64,000 bases of DNA, taken from Parasediminibacterium sp051861445 (GTDB taxonomy: Bacteria > Bacteroidota > Bacteroidia > Chitinophagales > Chitinophagaceae). The stretch lies in the NCBI GenBank assembly GCA_051861445.1, contig JBHYCS010000002.1, positions 186,001 to 250,000 on the forward strand, given 5' to 3'. Of this stretch, positions 18,055 to 27,509 are shown piece after piece (the stretch's first letter is position 1; every line of letters starts with the position of its first letter). The notes under the pieces are model-generated. The model did no database searches, was not told the DNA's origin, and saw only the letters and a program-made list of their open reading frames with translations. The translations under genes were made by a program, and so were the position numbers.

Positions 18055-21000
18055 ATGCTTGCATTTCCAAAACGACTGTTCTACAAAACAGTTACAACCT
18101 GCTTAACATTATTTTTGTTTAGTTCAGCAATTTTTTCGCAAAACATCACCATAAAAGCAACAATTGTAAATGGTGCAGACAGTACACCCCTTTTTGGTAT
18201 TTCGGTTGTAGAATTAAAAACTAAAAAAGCAACTGCTACCAACGATAAAGGCGTTTTTACACTGCAAACACCCAATAAAAATCCGGTTCTTCAAATTTCA
18301 GGTGTAGGTTTTCAAACAGCTACCGTTGTATGGAATAATACTATTAAGGTAATTAAATTAGAGCAGGCTGTTTCTACATTAGAAGATGTAGTTGTGGTTG
18401 GATATGGTACACAAAAAAAAATAAATCAAACTGGTGCAGCACAAACTGTTAAGTTCGATGAAACAGTTAATCAACCTGTTACCAACACAGGACAATTAAT
18501 GTATGGTAGATTTTCAGGTGTACAACTTACTCAAGCAAGTGGCTTACCAGGTACAGATGAATCTAGTGTAACCATACGTGGTGTAGGTACATTTGGTAAT
18601 TCAACACCATTGGTAGTGATAGACAATATTCAATACTCTACAATGGATGTATTTAATAGTTTATCACCAGCAGATATAGAAACTATCTCTGTATTAAAAG
18701 ATGCATCTTCAATTTCTATTTACGGAGCAAGAGGTGCTAATGGAGTAATTGTAGTAACTACCAAAAAAGGAAAAGTAGGTACAGCTAGTGTAGTTTATAA
18801 TAATTATTTCGGTAGGCAAGTAGTTACAGTAATACCACAATATTTAGATGCAGTAAACTTTGCATTGTTACGTAACGAAAGAGATTTTAATACAAATGGT
18901 CCAACGGGTGCAGTAAGATATTCTGATGCTGAAATAGATGCAATTAGAAACGGAACAGATCCTGATAGATACGCAAATACAAAATGGAGCGATGAAATTT
19001 TAAAACCAGCTCCTATTCAAAATCATTATATAGCTCTCTCAGGTGGTGCAGGAAAAACATCATTCAGAGTTTCTTTAGGCTATTTAGATCAAGGTGCTGT
19101 TGTACAAGGTAAGTTTAATGCAAAAAGATATAATTTAGGTTTAAATATTAATTCAAATATTACCAATTGGCTTACACTTTCAAGCGTTACTAATGCATTT
19201 TGGGCAACATTTAAAGGCCCAAGTAATGGCCCTAATGCTATCACAGGAGAAACAGGAATAATTAATCAATTTCAACGTTCAGCACCTACAGTACCAGTAT
19301 TTTATTCAAGCGGAAATTATGGAACTGTAGATGGTTCTTATTTAAAAGTAAATGCTAGTTTACCTATAACACATCCAATTCAACGAGGTTTTTTAGGCGA
19401 TTACAGAAGCGATCAAATAAATGTTTCTCAACGAATTGGCTTAAAAGTACAACTACATAAAAACTTATCTTTCGAAACAAGTGGAAGCGTAAATGTAAAT
19501 AACACCAATGTTTCAGATTTTAGTCCTACCAATTTAACATACGATTGGGCGGGTAATGTAGTGGGGCAAACTTTAGTAAATACTTTAAGAAACAATACTA
19601 CTTTTAGTTACAGATTATTAGCCGAAAATATACTAAGGTATAATAAAGTAATTTTCAAAAAACATGATATTGGCGTTCTAATTGGTCATTCTGCAATATA
19701 TAATCGTACTGATGGTTTTGCAGGCTCATTACAAGGCTTTCCCAATAACGATATTCAAGAATTCGATGGTGGTGGTTTATTAAATCCGGTAGTTTCAGGT
19801 AATGCACAAGAAGATGCTGTAGAATCTGTTTTTGCAAGATTAAACTATGCGTTTAATAAAAAATATTTGTTTGAATTTAATATCAGAAGAGATGGTTCTA
19901 GCAAATTCCCTGATAGCATACGAAACGGTATTTTTCCATCTGCTTCTGCAGGTTGGAGAATAAAAGACGAAAGATTTTTATCGAGAGTAAAATGGATTTC
20001 CGAATTGAAACTAAGAGGTAGTTGGGGTATTTCAGGAAACGATAATATTGGTAATTATATTTTTCAACAAACACTTAATGGTGGTGTAGATTATTTCTTA
20101 GGTACAAGCACACCTGTAACCGGTGTAGCACAAACTACATTTGCCAGTAAACAATTAAGATGGGAAACAGTAAATCAATACGACATTGGTATAGATGCAG
20201 GATTTTTTGGTAATAAACTTACCATTAGTGCCGATTATTTTAACAGATTAAGTACCGATTTATTGTACAATAACTTTCCATTAGCACCTACTTTAGGTAT
20301 TACAAATTTACGATCTAGAAACTCTGCTAGCATGGTAAATAAAGGCGTAGAAATTATCTTAAATTATCAACAAAAGAAAAAAGCGTTTAGTTACAACATT
20401 GGTGGTAGTGTAACTTATAACATAGAAAACAATGTGGTTAGTTTAGGTAATGGTGCAGCCTCAACAGTAACTGCTGAAAGTGTTGTAAGAGCAGGCTCGC
20501 CGTTTCAAGCAATTTTAGGATATAGAGTAATAGGAATTTTTCAAACAGCAGCAGAAGTTGCAGCAGCACCAAGACAATTTGCTAGTTTATTAACAGCACC
20601 AGGAGATTTTCAATATGCCGATATTTCTGGGCCCGATGGAAAACCAGATGGTATTGTTGATATTAGAGATAGAGAAATTATTGGAAATCCTCATCCCAGA
20701 TTTATTTACAATTTCAACTCTAATATCAGTTGGAAAAACTTTACCCTATCTGTAATTTTTGAAGGGTTAGCCGATATTGACCGATTGTTAAAAGCAAATG
20801 GTCAAACACCAATGGAGGGAGATAGAAATAATGCATTAAGCTATTGGATTGATCGATGGACGCCAACCAATACCAACACTAAATTGCCACGTCTAGGTGG
20901 TATTAATAACGGTGCCGCAATTACTTCTACTTTTTATATTCAAGATGTATCTTATTTACGCATGAAGAATTTTGAATTGGGGTATAATGTACCAGAAAAA

Positions 21001-21171
21001 TTTACAAAAAAATATGCTATTTCAAGACTTAGAATTTTTATAGGTGGTCAAAACCTATTAACATTCACAAAAATGAAAAATTTCGATCCAGAAAGAACAA
21101 GAAGTAATAACTCAGATCAATTAACCCCTTTGTACAAAACGTATACTGCAGGCGTAAACGTAAAATTCTAA
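18055..21171 (+). CDS. SusC-like TonB-dependent glycan transporter (sulfated-glycan PUL)
   Basis: Outer-membrane barrel that imports oligosaccharides delivered by the SusD lid. The 1038 residues begin with a signal peptide (to about residue 29), then a carboxypeptidase-regulatory-like domain (about 30-110), the SusC hallmark LEDVVVVGYGTQKK, a plug domain containing VTIRGVGTFGNS and VLKDASSISIYGARGANGVIVVTTKKGK, and a long beta-barrel ending in the aromatic-type C-terminus AGVNVKF. A SusD gene follows after 19 bases, the standard paired arrangement. No N-terminal signalling (STN) domain is visible, so control is expected from the hybrid two-component regulator upstream rather than an anti-sigma pair. 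Confidence 0.97.
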   Translation: MLAFPKRLFYKTVTTCLTLFLFSSAIFSQNITIKATIVNGADSTPLFGISVVELKTKKATATNDKGVFTLQTPNKNPVLQISGVGFQTATVVWNNTIKVIKLEQAVSTLEDVVVVGYGTQKKINQTGAAQTVKFDETVNQPVTNTGQLMYGRFSGVQLTQASGLPGTDESSVTIRGVGTFGNSTPLVVIDNIQYSTMDVFNSLSPADIETISVLKDASSISIYGARGANGVIVVTTKKGKVGTASVVYNNYFGRQVVTVIPQYLDAVNFALLRNERDFNTNGPTGAVRYSDAEIDAIRNGTDPDRYANTKWSDEILKPAPIQNHYIALSGGAGKTSFRVSLGYLDQGAVVQGKFNAKRYNLGLNINSNITNWLTLSSVTNAFWATFKGPSNGPNAITGETGIINQFQRSAPTVPVFYSSGNYGTVDGSYLKVNASLPITHPIQRGFLGDYRSDQINVSQRIGLKVQLHKNLSFETSGSVNVNNTNVSDFSPTNLTYDWAGNVVGQTLVNTLRNNTTFSYRLLAENILRYNKVIFKKHDIGVLIGHSAIYNRTDGFAGSLQGFPNNDIQEFDGGGLLNPVVSGNAQEDAVESVFARLNYAFNKKYLFEFNIRRDGSSKFPDSIRNGIFPSASAGWRIKDERFLSRVKWISELKLRGSWGISGNDNIGNYIFQQTLNGGVDYFLGTSTPVTGVAQTTFASKQLRWETVNQYDIGIDAGFFGNKLTISADYFNRLSTDLLYNNFPLAPTLGITNLRSRNSASMVNKGVEIILNYQQKKKAFSYNIGGSVTYNIENNVVSLGNGAASTVTAESVVRAGSPFQAILGYRVIGIFQTAAEVAAAPRQFASLLTAPGDFQYADISGPDGKPDGIVDIRDREIIGNPHPRFIYNFNSNISWKNFTLSVIFEGLADIDRLLKANGQTPMEGDRNNALSYWIDRWTPTNTNTKLPRLGGINNGAAITSTFYIQDVSYLRMKNFELGYNVPEKFTKKYAISRLRIFIGGQNLLTFTKMKNFDPERTRSNNSDQLTPLYKTYTAGVNVKF

Positions 21172-21190
21172 TACAATAAAATACAATTAG

Positions 21191-22738
21191 ATGAAAAAAT
21201 TAATCTTTATACTTTTTATAGTTATTGCCACATTTGGCTGCAAAAAAGATTTTTTAGATTTATCAAATCTTAATGAAATTTCTTCTGAGAATTTTTGGAA
21301 AAATGAACAAGATGCTGCTCTTGCAATAAATGGAATATACGATGTGTTGCAAGAAAGATCGTTGTACAGTGGTAATTTAAATGGTATAGGCGGGCTTCCA
21401 ATTTTTGATGGAATTGGCGACAATTGCTTCGGTAATTATAAGTTCGAAGGACCAGGCAATTTTATGGAAGGAAATATAACACCTAGTCATGGGTTATTTG
21501 GAGGATTGTGGGGAGCTTCTTATAGAGGTATTTTTAGAGCCAATACTGCAATCGAAAACATTCCAAAAATTCCACTTGCAAATATTAGAGACTCTGTTAA
21601 AAAAGTATACTTGGGTCAAGCATTGTTTTTAAGAGCATTATTTTATACCAATTTGGCAATTTATTTTAGAGATGTTCCTTTAATACTAGAACCAAAAGAT
21701 CCAGGTGAAGGTGCTGCAAGAAAAAGCACCTATGCTGTAACATCTGCACAAATTGTAAAAGATTTAACCGAAGCTATTGCTGTTTTACCAACTAGTTATC
21801 CTGCTGGTCAGTTTGGTTATGCAACAAAAGGTGCTGCACTCGGCTTACTAGCAAGATTTGAACTTTATAATAAAAACTACCAAGCTGTTGTAGATGCTAC
21901 TACACAAATAATGGCTTTAAATTATAATTTACACAGCAATTATTCACAATTATTTACCGAACAAGGCGAGTTATCTAACGAAATTATTTTTTCTGTTCGT
22001 TTTTTTCAAGATGGAATTTCGAATAATACAGAACTTTTTTCGGCTACTTTCTTACAGGCTCCAAAAATTAATATACAGCCAATGCGTAATTTGGTAAACG
22101 ATTACAATTGTACAGATGGAAGACCAATTACATCATCGCCATTATACAATGCTACTACACCAAAAGCAAACAGAGACCCAAGATTAGCTGCTTCTATTTA
22201 TTTTAGAAACGATATTTTTTTAACAGATTTAAATAGAGCATTTACAGGAAATACTGCTACAGGTTTTGGTCAAAAAAAATATATACGTAGTAGTGCATCT
22301 CCAACAGGTATCTCAGCTTTTAGCCCAGGAGGTCAAGACTTTTATTTAATAAGATTTGCCGATGTATTACTTATGAGAGCAGAGGCTTTGGTTGAATTAA
22401 ATCAGTTGTCAGAAGTATATACACTAATAAACAGAGTTAGGGCAAGAGTATCAATGCCAGCAATAGAAAACGTTGTGGGTGAAGGTGCAAATAGAACACA
22501 AGCTCAATTAAAAACAATTGTACAAAAAGAAAGAAGAATAGAGTTGGCATTTGAAGGATTACGCTACTTCGATTTAAAACGTTGGGGACAATTACAGGAA
22601 GCTTTTCAAAGAGCTACTGCTGATAATGTAGCAGGTTATAGACCATTATACCAAGCATTAAAAGCAAATGTTTTTCCAGTGCCTGAAAGTGAATTAAATG
22701 CAAACGGTGGCATAGGTCAAATCTTTGCATGGCAATAA
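21191..22738 (+). CDS. SusD-like glycan-binding lipoprotein (sulfated-glycan PUL)
   Basis: Surface lipoprotein that captures glycans and caps the SusC channel. The 515 residues start with a lipoprotein signal (MKKLIFILFIVIATFGC, lipid-bearing Cys 17) followed by KKDFLD, which is typical of SusD. TPR-like helices include ALFLRALFYTNLAIYF, and the C-terminus has RFADVLLMRAEALVELNQ, the RRIELAFEGLRYFDLKRWG motif and FPVPESELNAN. It is 19 bases after susC. A hairpin directly downstream may reduce transcription into the next gene. Confidence 0.97.
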   Translation: MKKLIFILFIVIATFGCKKDFLDLSNLNEISSENFWKNEQDAALAINGIYDVLQERSLYSGNLNGIGGLPIFDGIGDNCFGNYKFEGPGNFMEGNITPSHGLFGGLWGASYRGIFRANTAIENIPKIPLANIRDSVKKVYLGQALFLRALFYTNLAIYFRDVPLILEPKDPGEGAARKSTYAVTSAQIVKDLTEAIAVLPTSYPAGQFGYATKGAALGLLARFELYNKNYQAVVDATTQIMALNYNLHSNYSQLFTEQGELSNEIIFSVRFFQDGISNNTELFSATFLQAPKINIQPMRNLVNDYNCTDGRPITSSPLYNATTPKANRDPRLAASIYFRNDIFLTDLNRAFTGNTATGFGQKKYIRSSASPTGISAFSPGGQDFYLIRFADVLLMRAEALVELNQLSEVYTLINRVRARVSMPAIENVVGEGANRTQAQLKTIVQKERRIELAFEGLRYFDLKRWGQLQEAFQRATADNVAGYRPLYQALKANVFPVPESELNANGGIGQIFAWQ

Positions 22739-22780
22739 ATAAACTCAAATCATTATAAATAACTGTGAAAATCAACTAAT

Positions 22781-22823
22781 AAAGTGAATAAAAGATAACA
22801 AACATCTTTTATTCCACTTTTTA
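22781..22823 (+). terminator. Hairpin after susD, terminator or attenuator
   Basis: A 16-base left arm (AAAGTGAATAAAAGAT) pairs with ATCTTTTATTCCACTTT across a 7-base loop, with one bulged G, and is followed by a run of T residues. The next gene starts 30 bases later in the same direction with no clear promoter of its own. It may therefore act as a partial terminator that lowers expression of the hydrolase and the second galK-galT. Confidence 0.7.
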
Positions 22824-22852
22824 CGTATAATTAAAATTACCACAAACGATTT

Positions 22853-25075
22853 ATGAAAAAACAGTTACTATTTAATCTCTTATTTTTTATTGCACAACAT
22901 GCATTTGCTCAACTAACTATTTATTCAAATTATAACCTTCAAGGTACTTCTGCAACATGTGTTGTTAGAACTATTTACACGGGAAATAATATTCCAAATG
23001 GTTTGAATGATCAAATTAAATCTATATCTCTCAGTCAAGGATTTATGGTTACAATTGCCGAAAACGAAGATGGAAGCGGCGAACGATTTACGTATATGGC
23101 TAATAAAAGTGCTATTCATGCAAATCTTGCATTGGTTTTACAAAATAAAGTTTCTTTTATTCGTGTTTTACGATTGCCAAGTACACCCGTAAAAAAGAAA
23201 GGTTCTGGTGGTACTAATAATGATGAAGTGATTGCATTAAATGTAAGTTGGTTTTATGATTGGGGATTTAATGACGTTTCCACACCTACAAGAGAATTTG
23301 TACCAATGGCTTGGGGATCAAGTGGTGCTTCAACCACAAATGTAAATAACGTAATTGCCAAAGATTCACTTACGCATTACTTAGCGTTTAACGAACCAGA
23401 CCATCGTAGCCAATCAAATATTTTTGTTGTTAATGCAGTAACTCCATACAGAAACTTATTACGTGCAGGAAAAAGAATGGGTTCTCCAGCTTGTACCGAA
23501 TCTCAATACAGAACTTGGCTTGACAGTTTTTCGGTAGAAATTTCAAAACAAAATATGACTTTCGATTTCGTAGCCATTCATTGGTACGATTGGGGAAACT
23601 ATTTATCTACACTAAATGAAAATCCGAATCCAACCGATGTTTTTAACAGATTTAAAAGCCATATTGATGCTGTTTATGATTACTTTAAAAAACCAATTTG
23701 GATAACTGAGTTTAATGCAAATATCAACCGTCCTTCATCTGTTCATGAAGGTTTTATGCGACTAGCATTACCATGGTTAGATGCAAACCCTAATGTAGAA
23801 CGGTATGCATACTTTTTTGGAAACGATATTCCTGCAAGAAACAATGGTGTATTATCAGCTGCTGGTAAAATTTATTCCGATCATGCATCTGTAAATGCTT
23901 ACAGCGAAAATATTTATGATACTCGACCTGCTTTTCCTTTAATACTTGCAAGTTGGGAACCTTCAAGTTTTACACAAGGAGGCAGATCTGTTAGCACATT
24001 TGCACCTACAATGCTACATTCAAATATGACAGCACCTTTACCAATTACAAGGGGTTCTGGTTTAGATCTTCCTTTTACAACATCGGCTAATGGTTTTTGG
24101 GGTGCTACAGATTATTCTATTTCTACATCTGCTGAAACAGCCGTAAGTGAAAACAAGTTTTTACGATTTAGTTTAAAATCAACAAACGGAAAATCAGTAA
24201 ACTATCATTCAATCGATAAGTTTAATATTCGTATCAATAATATTGGTCCTATACAATATCAAATAGATTATCAGTTAAATAGTGGAGCCTTTTATCCAAT
24301 TGCTACACTATCTGGCCCTACAAGAACAACGGGTACCTATGTACTTGGTCCTGTTGATTTATCTAAAATTGCTGGCCTACAAGATGTTCCTCCATCTAGT
24401 ACAATTACATTTAGAATCACCCCATTTGATGCTTCTGCAACAGGTGCATCCTTTTTAATTGGAAGTGGTACAACAGATACTGATCCAGATTTAGTAATTA
24501 CTGGTGGATATTCTGATGCCAATCTTATCACTACATCTTTACCAGTATCGTTAAAAAGTTTTAATTACAGTCAAACCAATAAAAAAATTACACTAAACTG
24601 GCAAACACAATCAGAGGTTAATTTTAGTCATTTTGTTTTAGAAAAAGGATATAGTCAAAACAGTTTTACAGCTATTGCTACTATTTCAAGCAAAGGGCAG
24701 CCAAGTGGTAGTTTTTATAAATATGAAGATGATAATCAAACCAACAATGCTGCTTGTTTTTATAGGTTAAAGATGATAGATAACGATGGAACTTTTACTT
24801 ACAGCAATACGTTAGTAGTTCGTTTTGATGAAGAAAAGCAATTCTCTATTTTTCCCACAATTGCTACAAATGCATTGAATGTTGTTCTTCAAAAAATAAA
24901 TGAAAAAGCAGAAATCAAAATTTTTAGTCTTGATGGAAAACAAGTTTATAGCAAACAACTAAACAGCAATAGTACCAATGAAACCGTACATATTGCTCAC
25001 TTAAAAGCGGGTACATATGTATTCCTTTTTCAAGATGCGTCAGGTATAAAAACAGCAAAATTTGTTAAAAATTAA
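22853..25075 (+). CDS. T9SS-exported glycoside hydrolase, GH128-like, with beta/gamma-crystallin-like N-terminus
   Basis: The 740-residue protein has a signal peptide ending near AFA (about residue 20). Residues 22-105 (IYSNYNLQGTS, DQIKSISLSQGFMVTIAENEDGSG, SFIRVL) look like a beta/gamma-crystallin module. Residues about 125-350 form a TIM-barrel of the glycosyl-hydrolase catalytic-core family that includes GH128: the acid/base candidate is E181 in LAFNEPDH, the nucleophile candidate is E286 in IWITEFN, with AIHWYDWG and YAYFFGND between or after them. A beta-sandwich region follows, then a fibronectin-like segment (LPVSLKSFNYSQTNKKITLNWQT begins it), then a T9SS type A sorting domain ending in KFVKN. 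It would act at the cell surface. GH128 founders cut beta-1,3-glucan; in this galactan-like setting another endo-activity is possible. Confidence 0.82.
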   Translation: MKKQLLFNLLFFIAQHAFAQLTIYSNYNLQGTSATCVVRTIYTGNNIPNGLNDQIKSISLSQGFMVTIAENEDGSGERFTYMANKSAIHANLALVLQNKVSFIRVLRLPSTPVKKKGSGGTNNDEVIALNVSWFYDWGFNDVSTPTREFVPMAWGSSGASTTNVNNVIAKDSLTHYLAFNEPDHRSQSNIFVVNAVTPYRNLLRAGKRMGSPACTESQYRTWLDSFSVEISKQNMTFDFVAIHWYDWGNYLSTLNENPNPTDVFNRFKSHIDAVYDYFKKPIWITEFNANINRPSSVHEGFMRLALPWLDANPNVERYAYFFGNDIPARNNGVLSAAGKIYSDHASVNAYSENIYDTRPAFPLILASWEPSSFTQGGRSVSTFAPTMLHSNMTAPLPITRGSGLDLPFTTSANGFWGATDYSISTSAETAVSENKFLRFSLKSTNGKSVNYHSIDKFNIRINNIGPIQYQIDYQLNSGAFYPIATLSGPTRTTGTYVLGPVDLSKIAGLQDVPPSSTITFRITPFDASATGASFLIGSGTTDTDPDLVITGGYSDANLITTSLPVSLKSFNYSQTNKKITLNWQTQSEVNFSHFVLEKGYSQNSFTAIATISSKGQPSGSFYKYEDDNQTNNAACFYRLKMIDNDGTFTYSNTLVVRFDEEKQFSIFPTIATNALNVVLQKINEKAEIKIFSLDGKQVYSKQLNSNSTNETVHIAHLKAGTYVFLFQDASGIKTAKFVKN

Positions 25076-25111
25076 ACCTTTCTGTTTTTTATTTAATTAT
25101 ACTTTAATCAC

Positions 25112-26263
25112 ATGAAACAAATAATTGAATCTGCATTTTACAGTGTATACAATAGTTCTCCCAACCTCATTGTTCGTTCACCAGGTAGAGTAAATATTAT
25201 CGGTGAGCATACCGATTACAACAATGGTTTTGTGCTGCCTGCTGCTATTGATAAAGCAGCTTACATTGCCATCTCTCTTCGAGATGATGATGAAATTCAT
25301 CTTTTCGCTAAAGACTTAAACGAACATTTCTCTACAGATATCCATAACATTAAACCCATTGGTGACATTAGCTGGCCTAACTACATCTTGGGTTCGGTAG
25401 CTCAATTTCAAAAATTAGGTGTGCAACTACGTGGTTTTAATGCCGTACTGTCTAGTGATGTACCCATGGGGGCTGGTCTGTCTTCTTCTGCTGCTGTTGA
25501 ATGTGCTACTGTTTTTGCCTTTAACCAACTTTTCAATACCAACATCGATAAAGTAAAAATGGTGCTAATGGCTCAAAAAGCTGAACACGAATTTGCTGGT
25601 GTCATGTGTGGCATCATGGATCAATTTGCTTCGATGATGGGAAAAAAAGATCATGTTATTCAACTCGATTGTCAATCGCTTGATTATCAATATGTTCCAT
25701 TTAAACTTGAAGGCATCAAAATTCTTTTACTCAATACCAACGTGAAGCATTCACTGGCTTCGTCTGAATACAACACCCGTAGAAATGAATGTAAACAAGC
25801 CGTTACTTGGGTACAAGAAAAATACAATTCTGTACAATCGTTGAGAGATGTTTCTGAACAAATGCTTGATGAACTCGTACTTCCTAAAAGCAAATTAATT
25901 GATCAAAGAAGCAGATTTGTAGTGCAAGAAATTCAACGATTGATTAATGGATGCGAAGATTTAAACAATGGTAATTTAGAGGCTTTGGGTAAAAAAATGT
26001 TTGAAACACACCATGGATTGAGCCAAATGTATGCCGTTAGTTGTAAGGAGCTGGACTTCTTGGCTGATTTTGTTCGTCATAATCCTGCTGTTTTAGGAGC
26101 TAGAATGATGGGTGGTGGTTTTGGTGGCTGCACCATTAATCTTGTTTATGAAAATGCAATTGATGAGCTTATTGCTTCTATTCAACCGGCTTATGAAAAT
26201 GCCATGCAGCTTCCGCTTACCTATTATGTTGCTTCTATTGAAAATGGTACTGAAATTATTTAA
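25112..26263 (+). CDS. galK: Galactokinase, copy 2
   Basis: Same enzyme and length as copy 1 at 460 (383 residues), and identical from residue 20 onward, including GRVNIIGEHTDY, PMGAGLSSSAA and CGIMDQF. The first 19 residues differ markedly: MKQIIESAFYSVYNSSPNL here, MKNEILATFHQQFGNQKPL in copy 1, and the DNA upstream is unrelated. It starts 36 bases after the T9SS hydrolase, so it is probably expressed with the PUL, whereas copy 1 lies behind a terminator and must have its own promoter. The cell may thus have one copy under PUL control and one under another control, with nearly the same product. Confidence 0.97.
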   Translation: MKQIIESAFYSVYNSSPNLIVRSPGRVNIIGEHTDYNNGFVLPAAIDKAAYIAISLRDDDEIHLFAKDLNEHFSTDIHNIKPIGDISWPNYILGSVAQFQKLGVQLRGFNAVLSSDVPMGAGLSSSAAVECATVFAFNQLFNTNIDKVKMVLMAQKAEHEFAGVMCGIMDQFASMMGKKDHVIQLDCQSLDYQYVPFKLEGIKILLLNTNVKHSLASSEYNTRRNECKQAVTWVQEKYNSVQSLRDVSEQMLDELVLPKSKLIDQRSRFVVQEIQRLINGCEDLNNGNLEALGKKMFETHHGLSQMYAVSCKELDFLADFVRHNPAVLGARMMGGGFGGCTINLVYENAIDELIASIQPAYENAMQLPLTYYVASIENGTEII

Positions 26264-27342
26264 ATGTTAATTCCTTTTTTTTAAACGCTTACTTTTTCGC
26301 TGCTATGTTTAACTTAAACGAACACTCTCATACTAGATTGAATATTCTTACTGGTGATTGGATTTTGGTATCTCCTCATCGAATGAAACGTCCTTGGCAA
26401 GGTAAAGTAGAAGATACACCTGCTGACAACAGACCTACTTATGATCCTAAATGCTATTTATGCCCAACAAATACGAGAATGGATGGTAGCGTAAATCCTG
26501 ATTACAAACAAGCATATTCGTTTGTGAACGACTTTTCTGCATTGCTTGCAGAAACGCCTGTGGGTAACGTAAATGAAGACAACCTATTAGTTGCCAACAG
26601 TGAAAGCGGTATTTGTAAGGTCATTTGTTTTTCGCCCAATCATCAACTCACACTTCCTTTAATGGAAACCAATGATATTGTGGCGGTGATTAATTTGTGG
26701 AAGGAAGAATTTACCACTCTTGCTGCTAAAGAAAATATCAAGTACATCCAAATATTTGAAAACAAGGGGGAAATCATGGGTTGTAGCAATCCACACCCAC
26801 ATGGACAAATTTGGGCCTCTTCTTCTGTTCCATTAGAAATAGAAAAAGAAAGTAAACAACAGTTAACCTATTTTCAAAAAAATGGTACTAGTTTATTGAG
26901 TAATTATTTACAATTAGAATTACAGAAAGATGAACGTGTGGTTTTAGAAAATAATCACTTTGCAGTTGTAGTTCCGTTTTGGGCTGTTTGGCCTTACGAA
27001 ACCATGATTATTAGTAAACGCCATGTTCAAAACATCACTCAATTTAATAACGAGGAAGCTGCTGCATTAGCAGATATTCTGAAGCTTTTAACCATTAAAT
27101 ACGATAACTTATTTAATATCTCTTTCCCTTATTCTGCTGGTATGCATCAGCAACCTGTTAATGATGGAGAACATACAGAATGGCATTGGCATATGCATTT
27201 TTATCCGCCTTTACTGAGAAGTGCTACCGTAAAAAAGTTTATGGTGGGCTACGAAATGTTGGCCAATCCTCAAAGAGATATTACTCCAGAAAATGCAGCA
27301 CAAACACTAAAAAATATATCAACCATTCATTACTCAAAATTG
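25166..27342 (+). repeat. galK-galT direct repeat, right copy
   Basis: Partner of 514-2690. The segment 25208-27263 reads as identical to 556-2611. Edge differences are at 25183 and 25207 on the left and at 27264, 27270 and beyond on the right. Because both copies point the same way, recombination between them would remove or amplify the 24,652-bp unit between them. Confidence 0.93.
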
Positions 27343-27345
27343 TAA
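26305..27345 (+). CDS. galT: Galactose-1-phosphate uridylyltransferase, copy 2
   Basis: Same enzyme as copy 1 at 1653, with the identical metal-binding pair C50/C53 and HPHGQ at 164-168. It is 346 residues long, four fewer than copy 1, because the last codons differ: it ends STIHYSKL. Near the 3' end the codons for Ala, Pro, Pro and Asn differ silently from copy 1 (GCC, CCT, CCA, AAT instead of GCA, CCG, CCC, AAC). That pattern marks the boundary where the two copies change from identical to diverged. A strong terminator follows, closing the PUL. It is 41 bases downstream of galK, as in copy 1. Confidence 0.97.
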   Translation: MFNLNEHSHTRLNILTGDWILVSPHRMKRPWQGKVEDTPADNRPTYDPKCYLCPTNTRMDGSVNPDYKQAYSFVNDFSALLAETPVGNVNEDNLLVANSESGICKVICFSPNHQLTLPLMETNDIVAVINLWKEEFTTLAAKENIKYIQIFENKGEIMGCSNPHPHGQIWASSSVPLEIEKESKQQLTYFQKNGTSLLSNYLQLELQKDERVVLENNHFAVVVPFWAVWPYETMIISKRHVQNITQFNNEEAAALADILKLLTIKYDNLFNISFPYSAGMHQQPVNDGEHTEWHWHMHFYPPLLRSATVKKFMVGYEMLANPQRDITPENAAQTLKNISTIHYSKL

Positions 27346-27365
27346 GCAAGTCAATTATAAAACCG

Positions 27366-27405
27366 CAAAAAGCATCAGTAAACATCGTTTTCTGGTGCTT
27401 TTTTT
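27366..27405 (+). terminator. Intrinsic terminator closing the PUL
   Basis: AAAAAGCATCAG pairs with CTGGTGCTTTTT (one G-U pair) around a 13-base loop, followed by seven T residues. It lies between the second galT and murA and marks the right edge of the first PUL. Confidence 0.85.
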
Positions 27406-27509
27406 ATTCTGTATATTGCAAGCTTTGTTCATAAAAAAAATCTCTTTCATAAAGTAGAATACTTCCATATTCAAACCCTTATTTTTACTATCATTCAATA
27501 CCATTCAAC

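Noticed and set aside
27180..27434. 84-codon frame overlapping the end of galT copy 2
   Set aside because: It crosses from the galT coding frame into the terminator and encodes no recognisable segment.
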